Below the pieces are notes generated by a model. It did not search any database. It saw only the letters and a program-made list of their open reading frames with translations, and was not told the DNA's origin. Source: Prevotella sp. (GTDB lineage: Bacteria > Bacteroidota > Bacteroidia > Bacteroidales > Bacteroidaceae). From it: a stretch of DNA of 64,000 nucleotides. The DNA is taken from contig JAFYDA010000051.1 of the NCBI GenBank assembly GCA_017545045.1, positions 40,051 through 104,050 of the forward strand, in the 5' to 3' direction. Of this stretch, positions 1 to 8,104 are shown piece after piece. Numbering within the stretch: position 1 is the stretch's first letter; each line of letters starts with the position of its first letter. The position numbers were made by a program, and so were the translations under genes.

Positions 1-2
1 AG

Positions 3-401
3 TTAGCCAATGCTCTCGCCAACGAGCATCAGGACAAGAAGGCAGCCGAGATTCTGGAACTGTCGGAGCGCGAACTGCCGACCTATAACGTTCCTGTCGA
101 CTACGCCAGCGGTACACTCGACATGATACGAGCCTACAAGGCCATTGGACAGAAGGACAAGGCCAAGGCTCTGCTCGCACAGCTTTGGACCAAGTCCAGC
201 CAGTACATGCAATGGTATTGCTCGCTCAGTGCAGCTCGCTTCGCCTCTTGCCAGCGCGACTGCCAGATGCACCTCTATCTCTTGCAGATGATGGCTCAGG
301 AGGCTGAAGGAATCGACAGCCAGACTGGCGATCGCTATATGAAGATGTTAGAAGACATCTTCCGCACCTTCCAGGGTAAAGGCGGCAATCTCGGAATATG
401 A
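3..401 (+). CDS. DUF2723-type membrane protein, C-terminal end (5' truncated)
   Basis: The frame is open from the left edge of the window and gives the last 132 residues of a longer protein. The visible part is soluble and helical, with TPR-like text (NALANEHQDKKAAEILEL, then AIGQKDKAKALLAQL). It resembles the C-terminal tail of Bacteroidota DUF2723 proteins, large multi-spanning membrane proteins related to O-mannosyltransferases; that assignment is from family recall because the membrane part lies outside the window. Its stop overlaps the start of the next gene (ATGA), so the two are translationally coupled. In Bacteroidota a polysaccharide deacetylase commonly follows this family, which supports the call. 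No start can be given. Confidence 0.6.
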   Translation, partial: LANALANEHQDKKAAEILELSERELPTYNVPVDYASGTLDMIRAYKAIGQKDKAKALLAQLWTKSSQYMQWYCSLSAARFASCQRDCQMHLYLLQMMAQEAEGIDSQTGDRYMKMLEDIFRTFQGKGGNLGI

Positions 402-1009
402 TTATAGAGCAACCGGCAATCTACCTCCGTTGGCTCTATCCTAAAGCCTTATGGAGAATGAACCATCGTGAAAAGTCTGTCTACCTGACTTTTGACGATG
501 GTCCCATTCCCGAGGCGACTCCCGTCATTCTCGACATTCTCAAGCATTACGGCATTCACGCCACCTTCTTCATGGTGGGCGACAATGTGCGTAAGCATCC
601 CGAACTCTACAAGCGCATTCTCACAGAAGGCCATCAGGTGGGCAATCACACCCACAACCACATCAGCGGTTTCCGCCACACCCTGCGCGAATACAGCTAC
701 AACGTTGAGAAGGCCAATGCCTACATCAACAGCCACCTATTCCGTCCGCCCCACGGATGGATGCGCCTGCCACAGTATGCACTCCTTTCGCGGAAGTTCA
801 AAGTGGTGATGTGGGACGTTGTCACCCGCGACTATTCCAAATGGATGAACGCTAATGACGTTGTCAACAACGTGAAGCGCTACACGCGCAATGGCAGCAT
901 CATCACCTTCCACGACTCTCTGAAATCTATCGACAAGCTACGCACGGCCTTGCCCCAGAGCATTGAGTGGCTCCGCGACCAAGGCTACGAATTTAAAGTT
1001 ATCGGATAA
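398..1009 (+). CDS. NodB-type polysaccharide deacetylase
   Basis: This 203-residue protein has all five NodB homology motifs in order: TFDDGP (catalytic base and metal-binding Asp), GNHTHNH (the two metal-binding His), RPPHG, MWDVVTRDY, and ITFHDS near the C-terminus. Carbohydrate esterase family 4 enzymes of this kind remove N- or O-acetyl groups from cell-wall or capsule polysaccharide using a divalent metal. The length is about that of a bare catalytic domain. There is no clear signal peptide; the N-terminus (IEQPAIYLRWLYPKALWR) might associate with the membrane. The start overlaps the preceding stop by four bases. Substrate cannot be read from sequence; peptidoglycan or an envelope glycan is likely given the DUF2723 partner. 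Confidence 0.9.
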   Translation: MIIEQPAIYLRWLYPKALWRMNHREKSVYLTFDDGPIPEATPVILDILKHYGIHATFFMVGDNVRKHPELYKRILTEGHQVGNHTHNHISGFRHTLREYSYNVEKANAYINSHLFRPPHGWMRLPQYALLSRKFKVVMWDVVTRDYSKWMNANDVVNNVKRYTRNGSIITFHDSLKSIDKLRTALPQSIEWLRDQGYEFKVIG

Positions 1010-1047
1010 TTCTATTCAGATAATTCTATTCAGATAATTCTATTCAA
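1006..1047 (+). repeat. Three tandem copies of a 14-bp unit
   Basis: The unit ATAATTCTATTCAG occurs three times head to tail starting at 1006, 1020 and 1034; the last copy ends in AA instead of AG. The first copy contains the stop codon of the deacetylase gene, and the array fills most of the 66-bp gap before the GH5 gene. No standard promoter box was found here. Confidence 0.9.
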
Positions 1048-1075
1048 CATCATTTTTTATACAAAGCCTAATGAC

Positions 1076-3850
1076 ATGATTACAAAAAGACAAATCCTTT
1101 CATTGGTCTTTTCAGCATTCGCATCACTTGCTACTTACGCGCAAGATACCGAACTGCCTGCATTGCATGTAGACGGCAAATGGCTGGCGAACCCCGAAGG
1201 CGATCACGTGGTGCTCCATGGTGTCATGGACACGCCAAACATGTATTTCAACGGCTGGCGCTGGGGCTCTCCCTGGACTGGTACTAACTACGACAACAGT
1301 GGTGCCGAAAAGTGCCTTAACTATTTTGAGAAAATCTTCGCTGGCCTTGAGAAGGCCAACTGCGACGTATTCCGCCTGCACCTGGATCCCGCCTGGACGA
1401 ACGATCCGAGCGACGGCTACACTTACGAAGGTGCCAATGACCAGCCAGAAGATGCCAAGGAGGAGGCCGACATCAAGAAGTTCAACCCCGATCGTCTGAC
1501 GTCATTCCTCTCCAAGCTCTACATTCCACTCATGAAGAAAGCCATGAACCACGGCTTATACGTCGTAGTGCGCCCGCCGGGTGTCTGCCCTCAAAACCTG
1601 AAGGTAGGCGACTACTACCAGCAGTACCTGACGACCGTCTGGGACATTGTGTCGAAAGACGAGACCATCCAGACACACGCTGGGCAAATCAGTCTTGAGC
1701 TGGCCAACGAGCCTGTCAAACTGAAAGACAAGAACGGCAACGACAATACGTCAGCCCTGCACGACTACTTCCAGCCTATTGTCGACAAGATCCGCGACAA
1801 CGGCTTCACGGGCATCATCTGGATTCCCGGCACAGGATGGCAGTCGAACTACACCAGCTACAAGACCAAGCCCATCACGGGCGACAACATCGGCTATGCC
1901 GTTCACGACTACACCGGCTGGTATGGCTGTAGCGACGACAACCCCGACCCCCTGAACAAGATCAATACCTTCCACAATCAGGTGCCTGTGGTCGACACCA
2001 ACCCCATCATCATCACCGAGGTAGACTGGAGCCCGGAGAATCCTGATGCTGAAGGCCACTACGATGAGCACGGTAATTGGGTGTTACCCAACTACGGCAC
2101 ATGGTCCACTGGTTCCACCTCCAAGTGGGGCAAAGCCTATAAAGCCATGCTCGACCACTTCGGCAACATCTCCATGACCCTCTCCGGCACCGGATGCCTC
2201 ATTGACGTCGACGAGCTTATTAATAATAATAAGGTGACGCCCGCCTTTGGCGGACTGGAGGAAGCCTGCGGCAAGGCCTGCATGGACTGGTACGCACAAT
2301 ACAAGGGTCTTTCGGTCATTGAAGGCTTTGGCGAGGAGATTACGTCTCTTGACTACATCACTGCCGGCAACCGCTTCTTGATAGGCGACGGCACCAACGC
2401 GCTGTACTTCGAGGTTTCGCAGAACGCGCTGAGTACACCCGTCACGGAGTTGCCGCTCGATTTTTACTACTATTATACGCTCACGAAGATCAACGGCTAC
2501 GACAACGTTTATGCCGTCAATATCACCGACAAGTTTGGAACGCCGTTCCCTGCACCCTACAGTCTGGGCAGCAACCTGAATGCATCGATATACAACATCG
2601 TCTTCTCAGGTAGCGCCAAGGCCGACAAATACGGCACTGACGGTCAGAACTACGGCATCTGGCAGATTACCTACACCGATGACAAAGGCTTCGCATTCCG
2701 TAACATAGGTACAGACAAGTACATGAGCATGACGGACCTCAGCGACGAAGCCGTCTACATGAGACTCTACAAAGGCGTGAAGATGGCTGGCGAGGAGAGC
2801 GCCGACGATCAGATTTTTGCCCTTTCGAAGGCCAAAGGCTACGATGCAGCCACGGGCATGATGACGGGCGGCTGGGTCTTCGACGACCCTGTTGACATCA
2901 GTCGCTGGGACTACCTCATGATCATGACTTCTGTCACAGCAGCCGATGAAAGCCATAGCATCGTTATTACCGATGCCAACGGTAAGACGGTTCGCGGTGA
3001 AGACTATAAGGGCAGCGAAGCCGGAACAGGCGGCAACTTATGGTTCGACTACTGGAACAACCAGAACGCCATCCGTATTGACATCAATTACCTGAAGGAC
3101 AATTTAGGCGTCGATGTGACGCACATCAAGGCACTTGAGTTCAAGGGCTGGGGCGACAGCTATGCCTCCGTTGGCGTGTCGACGGTCTACCTTACCCGCT
3201 ACAATAACGCGAAGGTTAAGGGCGGCTACGCCACTGGCGACATCGTTCGCGAGTATGCAGCCCCGGGCCGTTTAGGCACCATCTGCCTACCCTACAAGGC
3301 TGCCGTGGCCGGCGCCAAGGTCTACAGCGTCGCCTGCACCGTGGATGGCGGTATTGGTCTCCAGCCCGTTGATGGCCTGCTTGAGGCCGGCAAACCCTAC
3401 TTCTATATGGCTGTCGACAAGATCGGCAAGAACAACGAAGCCGAAGTATGCAACGTCAACTTCTTCCGTGCCGACCTCGAAGACTACGATGTCGTTGTGC
3501 CTATTGAGAGTAATGGTCTCATCGGCACCTTCATCGACACGACAGCCCCCCAGGGCGACGACATCTACGTGCTGAACAACAATAAGCTCTACTACACCAC
3601 AGGCGCCAGCGTCAACGTGGCTGCCGGCAAGGCTTATTTAGACATGTCGAAGGTCAAGAACGTTGCCGAGGCCCGCATCACGCTCGGTATCGACGAAGCC
3701 ACAGGAATTCACCAAGTTGAAAATGGAGCATTGAGAGTTGGAAACGGGACTTCTACAGCAGCGCATTATTTCAACCTTCAAGGCCAGCGCGTGACTCAAC
3801 CTGCTAAGGGTATTTATATTGTGAACGGAAAGAAAATAGTTAAACATTGA
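1076..3850 (+). CDS. Secreted GH5-family glycoside hydrolase, multidomain
   Basis: 924 residues with an N-terminal signal peptide (ILSLVFSAFASLATYAQ). The catalytic TIM barrel covers roughly residues 30-420. It has LELANEP with the predicted acid/base E212 and IIITEVDW with the predicted nucleophile E315, the two-glutamate pattern of clan GH-A family 5. After it come beta-rich modules of unknown function (about 430-870). The last 40 residues carry a sorting-type tail (YFNLQGQRV, then KGIYIVNGKKIVK) shared with other secreted proteins in this window. The stretch VENGALRVGNG before the tail (3716-3750) is a dispersed-repeat translation. The family is known for endo-acting beta-glucanases, mannanases and xylanases; the subfamily cannot be fixed here. 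A small gene follows 11 bp downstream. Confidence 0.85.
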   Translation: MITKRQILSLVFSAFASLATYAQDTELPALHVDGKWLANPEGDHVVLHGVMDTPNMYFNGWRWGSPWTGTNYDNSGAEKCLNYFEKIFAGLEKANCDVFRLHLDPAWTNDPSDGYTYEGANDQPEDAKEEADIKKFNPDRLTSFLSKLYIPLMKKAMNHGLYVVVRPPGVCPQNLKVGDYYQQYLTTVWDIVSKDETIQTHAGQISLELANEPVKLKDKNGNDNTSALHDYFQPIVDKIRDNGFTGIIWIPGTGWQSNYTSYKTKPITGDNIGYAVHDYTGWYGCSDDNPDPLNKINTFHNQVPVVDTNPIIITEVDWSPENPDAEGHYDEHGNWVLPNYGTWSTGSTSKWGKAYKAMLDHFGNISMTLSGTGCLIDVDELINNNKVTPAFGGLEEACGKACMDWYAQYKGLSVIEGFGEEITSLDYITAGNRFLIGDGTNALYFEVSQNALSTPVTELPLDFYYYYTLTKINGYDNVYAVNITDKFGTPFPAPYSLGSNLNASIYNIVFSGSAKADKYGTDGQNYGIWQITYTDDKGFAFRNIGTDKYMSMTDLSDEAVYMRLYKGVKMAGEESADDQIFALSKAKGYDAATGMMTGGWVFDDPVDISRWDYLMIMTSVTAADESHSIVITDANGKTVRGEDYKGSEAGTGGNLWFDYWNNQNAIRIDINYLKDNLGVDVTHIKALEFKGWGDSYASVGVSTVYLTRYNNAKVKGGYATGDIVREYAAPGRLGTICLPYKAAVAGAKVYSVACTVDGGIGLQPVDGLLEAGKPYFYMAVDKIGKNNEAEVCNVNFFRADLEDYDVVVPIESNGLIGTFIDTTAPQGDDIYVLNNNKLYYTTGASVNVAAGKAYLDMSKVKNVAEARITLGIDEATGIHQVENGALRVGNGTSTAAHYFNLQGQRVTQPAKGIYIVNGKKIVKH

Positions 3851-3861
3851 TTCACACAGTT

Positions 3862-4047
3862 ATGAAAAAGACATATATTGCACCTCAGGCAGACGAGCTA
3901 CTGATAGAAGAGAACGACATAATCTGTACGTCAGTATTTACCGACGGCAGTGCCTTGGATTCAAGCATTGAGGACGCGGACAGCCGCATCTTAGACATCA
4001 TCAAGGGGGATTTCGGCCCCTCCACGTCATTCAATTTCTTTGAATAG
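3862..4047 (+). CDS. Small hypothetical peptide of the MKKTYIAP type
   Basis: A 61-residue acidic peptide beginning MKKTYIAPQADELLIEEND and ending FGPSTSFNFFE. An upstream TTG in the same frame overlaps the GH5 stop; the ATG at 3862 is preferred because related small Bacteroidota proteins begin MKKxYxxP. Function is unknown. It has no typical signal peptide, no membrane segment, no double-glycine leader and a single Cys. It lies 11 bp after the GH5 gene and is probably on the same transcript. It could be a secreted or regulatory peptide; nothing in the sequence decides this. Confidence 0.6.
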   Translation: MKKTYIAPQADELLIEENDIICTSVFTDGSALDSSIEDADSRILDIIKGDFGPSTSFNFFE

Positions 4048-4050
4048 AAC

Positions 4051-4090
4051 ATGAAGAGTGAAGATTTTCCGTTCTTCACTCTTCACTTCA
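4051..4090. terminator. Hairpin between convergent genes, built from the GAAGAGTGAAGA repeat
   Basis: The arms TGAAGAGTGAAGA and TCTTCACTCTTCA face each other around a short T-rich loop. The hairpin lies between the stop of the small peptide gene and the stop of mnmA on the other strand, so it may end transcription in both directions. The same repeat occurs at 38607, 44238, 55576 and 58745. It has low GC and no clean T-tract, so the terminator role is inferred. Confidence 0.5.
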
Positions 4091-4101
4091 TACTCATCGC
4101 T

Positions 4102-5319
4102 TTAAACCGTAATCTCGCCACTGCCGTAACAACGGTGGTGGCGAGCGTCGTATATGACGCAGAACTGGCCGGGCGCCACACCGTGGATGGGCCGTTCGGC
4201 ATGCACCATGTAGCGGCCGTCGCCCTGCGGCACCAGGCGGGCGGGCAGGTATTCGGGCGTATGGCGTATCTTGATGGTCACGTCAACACCCAGGGCTTGC
4301 TGGTCTTCAGTCACGTCAACGCCCTGGGCTTGTTGGTCTTCAGTCACGTCGGCTTCAGGCAACACGCCGTTGATGCTGTGGAAATCGTGTATCGGGAAGT
4401 CTTGCTTGTAGGCCGTGGCGGGGTCGTAGCCGTGGCTGACGTAAAGCACGTTCTGCGCCACGTCCTTCTTCACCACGAACCAAGGTCCTCCGCTGAAGCC
4501 CATGCCCTTACGCTGGCCGACGGTGTGGAACCACAGTCCGCGGTGCTCCCCTATTCTGCGCCCCGTCTCCAGTTCAATGACGTCGCCGGGCTGCTCGCCT
4601 AAGTAGCGGCGTATATAGTCGTTGTAATTGATCTTCCCCAGGAAGCAGATGCCCTGCGAGTCCTTGCGCCGCGCACTCGCCAAGTGCTCACGCTCGGCTA
4701 TCTGGCGCACCTCGTCCTTCATATAGTGACCTATCGGGAAAATAGCTTTCTGCAGCTGCCAGTCGTATATCTGCGCCAGGAAATCCGTCTGGTCCTTCAC
4801 GGGGTCCGGACTGGTGGTAAGCCATTTCAACTGACGATTTACAATTTCCTCAGCATTGTCCATTGTGCATTGTGCATTATGCATTGTGCATTGTGACGCA
4901 TTGTGCATTGAAAGTTCCGTCTGCGCATAGTGCCCGGTAGCTATGAGGTCGTAGTCGTGTCCGCGCTTCTGGTGGAAGGCACCGAACTTGATGAGGCGGT
5001 TGCACATCACGTCGGGGTTAGGCGTCATTCCTGCGCGTACCTTATTTATAGTATAGCGCGTCACCTCGTCCCAGTATTCCTTGTGGCAGTCCACCACCTC
5101 CAGTCGGCAGCCGTACTTCGCTGCCACCGCCGTCGCCATCTCCATGTCTTCCTCGCTGGAGCAGTCCCACTCCTCCTCCTCTTCTGGTCCTATCTTGATA
5201 TAGAAGCAGTCGGGATGCAGTCCCTGTCGCACCAGCTCATACACCACCACACTGCTGTCGACACCTCCCGACAGCAGCACCGCTATTCGTTTCCCTTCCA
5301 ATTCGTCTGTTTTCAACAT
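4102..5319 (-). CDS. mnmA: tRNA-specific 2-thiouridylase
   Basis: MnmA thiolates U34 of tRNA-Lys, -Glu and -Gln. Visible signatures are the PP-loop (VLLSGGVDSSVV), MTPNPDVMCNRLIKF with the first catalytic Cys, ATGHYAQ, and a later GICFLGKINY carrying the second Cys. The protein has 405 residues from the ATG at 5319, longer than the usual 350-370. The excess comes from two insertions: a cysteine-containing repeat just after ATGHYAQ (4853-4910) and an 11-residue tandem duplication near the C-terminus (4278-4343). A TTG in frame at 5340 and an ATG at 5328 are less likely starts because a -7 promoter box covers 5338-5345. Even the 5319 start leaves a very short leader. The gene stands alone within the polysaccharide region. 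Confidence 0.93.
   Translation of the reverse strand: MLKTDELEGKRIAVLLSGGVDSSVVVYELVRQGLHPDCFYIKIGPEEEEEWDCSSEEDMEMATAVAAKYGCRLEVVDCHKEYWDEVTRYTINKVRAGMTPNPDVMCNRLIKFGAFHQKRGHDYDLIATGHYAQTELSMHNASQCTMHNAQCTMDNAEEIVNRQLKWLTTSPDPVKDQTDFLAQIYDWQLQKAIFPIGHYMKDEVRQIAEREHLASARRKDSQGICFLGKINYNDYIRRYLGEQPGDVIELETGRRIGEHRGLWFHTVGQRKGMGFSGGPWFVVKKDVAQNVLYVSHGYDPATAYKQDFPIHDFHSINGVLPEADVTEDQQAQGVDVTEDQQALGVDVTIKIRHTPEYLPARLVPQGDGRYMVHAERPIHGVAPGQFCVIYDARHHRCYGSGEITV
4278..4343 (-). repeat. 33-bp tandem duplication inside mnmA
   Basis: Two copies of a 33-bp unit start at 4278 and 4311, and a third partial copy starts at 4344. They encode VDVTEDQQAQG followed by VDVTEDQQALG. The copies differ at a few bases, and the insertion keeps the reading frame near the MnmA C-terminal domain. 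Confidence 0.9.
4853..4910 (-). repeat. CATTGTGCATTG repeat inserted in frame in mnmA
   Basis: Iterations of CATTGTG and GCATTATG fill this stretch; on the coding strand they read MHNASQCTMHNAQCTMDN. The insert follows the conserved ATGHYAQ motif at a surface-loop position. A related stretch lies inside the GH2 gene at 19049-19086. Confidence 0.88.
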
Positions 5320-5337
5320 ACATCGCATATTTTGCTG

Positions 5338-5345
5338 CAAAGTTA
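5338..5345 (-). promoter_or_regulatory. -7 promoter box for mnmA
   Basis: TAACTTTG on the minus strand matches the Bacteroidota TAnnTTTG box. No strong -33 TTTG was found at the expected distance. Transcription would begin near 5331, leaving roughly a 10-base leader before the chosen ATG. Confidence 0.55.
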
Positions 5346-5439
5346 CAGCAAAAAACTGACAAACCGACTCTTTTTCCTTTCTTTTTATTATTACGTAATA
5401 ATGAAATCATTTGGGACGCACAATATGGCATTTTCACGC

Positions 5440-5511
5440 GGAGGCTCCCTGTGATTCTGGGGAGGCTCCGCAGAATCACAGGGAGCCTCCGCAGAAATCT
5501 GGGGAGCCTCC
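5440..5511. repeat. Palindrome array A: four GGAGSCTCC cores at 21-bp spacing
   Basis: The core GGAGGCTCC or its complement GGAGCCTCC starts at 5440, 5461, 5482 and 5503, exactly 21 bp apart. The 12-bp linkers resemble CAGAATCACAG or CAGAAATCTG, and the first and second linkers are near reverse complements, so the array changes orientation inside. It occupies the 5341-5570 intergenic region upstream of the mnmA promoter box and downstream of the GH95 stop. Confidence 0.95.
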
Positions 5512-5570
5512 CTGTAAAATAGCGAATTAAAATCCTTTTGTGCGATGAAAGAAATTCGAATAATTGGAAG

Positions 5571-8078
5571 CTACATGGCAGCAAACTGGTAAGTCTGGCC
5601 CGGAAGCGTTTCCACATCGTATTCGTAAACCTTTTGCAGCGACAGCGGCTGGAAGCCGGACAGCTCCTTGGAGCGTAACGGTTCGCGAATGGCAGCAGGC
5701 GCGAAGAGCGGATTAGGACAGTTGCCGGCGGCCTCTTTCATGACGACGCCCTTAGGGGCCTTGGTCAGGCGTAGGGGGACGTAGGAACGCAGGCGCAGCG
5801 TACCACCAATGGTGGAGCGGACGTTCGCGGAACGAAGTTTCCCTTCGTTCCATGCCTCGTCGACGATAAATCCGCCACGAGCCCGCAGTCCCTTCACATC
5901 GCCCTTCGTCCAGTCGTCGGGCAGGGCGGGCAGCAGCTGGACTGCTCCGTCGTGGCTCTGTACAAGCATCTCGCAGATACCGGCGGAGACGCCGAAGTTA
6001 CCGTCAATCTGGAACGGCGGGTGAGCATCGAACAAGTTGGGATAGGTGCGGCCGTTAGGATGCTGACGGGCAGCACGGTCGTCGGGCAGCAGGTGGAGCA
6101 TGTTCTTGATAATCAGGAAGGCGTGGTTGCCGTCGAGCATGCGTGCCCAGAAGTTGGTTTTCCATCCGAGGCTCCAGCCCGTGGCCATGTCGCCACGCTG
6201 GTTCAGCGTGTTGGCGGCGGCGGTGAAGAGGTCGGGGTGGCTGTAGGGCGAAATCTGGTTCGAGGGATAGAGGCCGTAGAGGTGCGAGATATGGCGGTGC
6301 TCGTCCTTCGGGTCGTCAGCATCGATCATCCATTCCTGGAGCTGCCCATAGCGGCCTATCTGCATAGGGGGCAGGTTGGAAATGGCGAACTTAAGGCGAG
6401 CGACGTAGGCAGCGTCCTGTCCTAATGCCTCGGCGGCAGCCACGGTCTGCGACAGCACGTCGAAGGCAATCTGGTTGTCCATCGTGGAGCCTGCGCAGAC
6501 GTTCGTACCCTTGCCACGCGGGCCGTGCTCGGGCGACACCGTGGGAACGGTCATGAGCCAGCCGGCGGCCTGCTTGATCTCGCCGGCAGCAGGATACACC
6601 TGCATGAAGTCCAGCAGGAAGTCGGCAGCCCCCTTCATCACGGGATAATACTTTGCCAGGAAGTCCTTGTCGCCAGTGTAGAGATAATGCTGCCACAGGT
6701 GGGTGGTCAGCCAGGCACCGCCTGTGGGGAACATGCCCCAGGGCGTGCCGTCAATAGGACCTGCGACGCGCCAGAGGTCAGTATTGTGATGAGCCACCCA
6801 GCCGCGGCAGCCGTACATCTGCTTAGCCGTAACGGCACCCGTCTCGCTGAGGTCGCGAATCATCGAGAAGAGCGGCTCCTGCGTCTCAGCCAAATTGCCA
6901 ATCAGGGCGGGCCAGTAGTTCATCTCGGCATTGATGTTGATGGTGTACTTCGAGTCCCACGGGGCGTTCATCTTGTCGTTCCAGACACCTTGCAGGTTGG
7001 CGGCCTGACCGCCGGGCTGTGAGGACGAGATAAGCAGGTAACGGCCGTACTGCATCATCAGCGCCACCATGTCGAGGTCGGTGGCATCTTTCTCGAAGGC
7101 GGCCACGCGCTGGTCGGTCTCCAAGCCGGAGTTCACAGACTTCGGCAAAGTCAACGACACGCGGTTGTACTGCTCCTGGTATTTCTTGACGTGGTCGGCC
7201 AGCAGCTTCTTGTAGGGCTTGTACTTCACACTGGCCATCGTCTCGTTGTTCTTCTTCACGGGGTTGCCGCTGACGTCGTGGTAGTTCACGAAGTTGGTGG
7301 CGGCAGTGATGTAGAGGGTGGCGGTAGTGGCATCGTCGACACTCAGCTTATCAGCGCCACGCTCCACCTCGCCGTCGGTCTCTACCAGCACGCGGCACTC
7401 AGCCTTCAGTCCGGCCTTAACACCTTCCTGCTCCACGCCGTCGACCACGGCTGCCAGCTCATTCACAGGGCCGTTTATTCCCTCATGGGATGAGACAGTA
7501 AAGACTTTCTTCTGCAGCTGACTGTCGAAATTGACATCGAACTCCAGCTCGCCTTTCTTGCTGGCTTTCAGGTAGACGATAATGACATTGTCGGCCTGCG
7601 AGGCAAAGACGGTGCGCTCATATTTCACACCTTTATATATATAAGAGGTGGTGGCGGTGGCATCGCCGAGGTTCAGCGCCCGCTCATACTTCGTCACGTC
7701 CTTGTGATCCAGCTTCAGCTTCAGACTGCCGAGAGGCAGGAAGCGCATGCCGTGAGGTCCCTTGACGAAGTGCTGGTCTATGAGCTTCGTAGCCTCGCCT
7801 TCCTTGCCTTGGAAGATCAGGCTACGCACCTCGGACAGCACATCCAGCGACTCCGACGAGTTGTTGTTATGGGGTTGTCCGCTCCAGAAGGTCTCTTCAT
7901 TCAGCTGGATTTCCTCCACGTCGGTGCCGCCATAGACCATGGCGCCTAACGACGAATTACCTACAGGCAAAGCCTCCAGCCAGTGGCTGGCAGGCTTGGC
8001 GTACCACATACGGTGTGGTTGCGAAAAAACCGTCACCACCATGGTGACGGTTATTAATGTCATTATCAACTTCTTCAT
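5571..8078 (-). CDS. Secreted GH95 alpha-L-fucosidase / alpha-L-galactosidase (first copy)
   Basis: 835 residues with an N-terminal signal peptide ([17 protein letters not shown]). The N-terminal beta domain begins [17 protein letters not shown], and [16 protein letters not shown] is typical of family 95. The catalytic (alpha/alpha)6 barrel contains [13 protein letters not shown] (Asn residues of the active site), [16 protein letters not shown] (candidate general acid Glu) and [10 protein letters not shown] (candidate Asp). Family 95 inverting enzymes release terminal alpha-L-fucose or alpha-L-galactose; L-galactose caps are known on some glucuronoarabinoxylans. A paralogue lies at 13290-15923. 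The gene follows the LruC lipoprotein gene by 26 bp on the same strand and is probably cotranscribed. It lacks the GKKIVK-type tail seen on the other copy. Confidence 0.93.
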   Translation of the reverse strand: MKKLIMTLITVTMVVTVFSQPHRMWYAKPASHWLEALPVGNSSLGAMVYGGTDVEEIQLNEETFWSGQPHNNNSSESLDVLSEVRSLIFQGKEGEATKLIDQHFVKGPHGMRFLPLGSLKLKLDHKDVTKYERALNLGDATATTSYIYKGVKYERTVFASQADNVIIVYLKASKKGELEFDVNFDSQLQKKVFTVSSHEGINGPVNELAAVVDGVEQEGVKAGLKAECRVLVETDGEVERGADKLSVDDATTATLYITAATNFVNYHDVSGNPVKKNNETMASVKYKPYKKLLADHVKKYQEQYNRVSLTLPKSVNSGLETDQRVAAFEKDATDLDMVALMMQYGRYLLISSSQPGGQAANLQGVWNDKMNAPWDSKYTININAEMNYWPALIGNLAETQEPLFSMIRDLSETGAVTAKQMYGCRGWVAHHNTDLWRVAGPIDGTPWGMFPTGGAWLTTHLWQHYLYTGDKDFLAKYYPVMKGAADFLLDFMQVYPAAGEIKQAAGWLMTVPTVSPEHGPRGKGTNVCAGSTMDNQIAFDVLSQTVAAAEALGQDAAYVARLKFAISNLPPMQIGRYGQLQEWMIDADDPKDEHRHISHLYGLYPSNQISPYSHPDLFTAAANTLNQRGDMATGWSLGWKTNFWARMLDGNHAFLIIKNMLHLLPDDRAARQHPNGRTYPNLFDAHPPFQIDGNFGVSAGICEMLVQSHDGAVQLLPALPDDWTKGDVKGLRARGGFIVDEAWNEGKLRSANVRSTIGGTLRLRSYVPLRLTKAPKGVVMKEAAGNCPNPLFAPAAIREPLRSKELSGFQPLSLQKVYEYDVETLPGQTYQFAAM

Positions 8079-8104
8079 ATATAAAAAGAAATCAGATACA
8101 ATTC

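Noticed and set aside
4051-4602. 183-residue plus-strand frame over the 3' end of mnmA
   Set aside because: It is a shadow of the MnmA coding strand, including its 33-bp duplication.
4853-4910. Assembly error or phase-variation tract disabling mnmA
   Set aside because: The insert keeps the frame and all MnmA motifs flank it; similar in-frame repeats occur in several other genes of the window.
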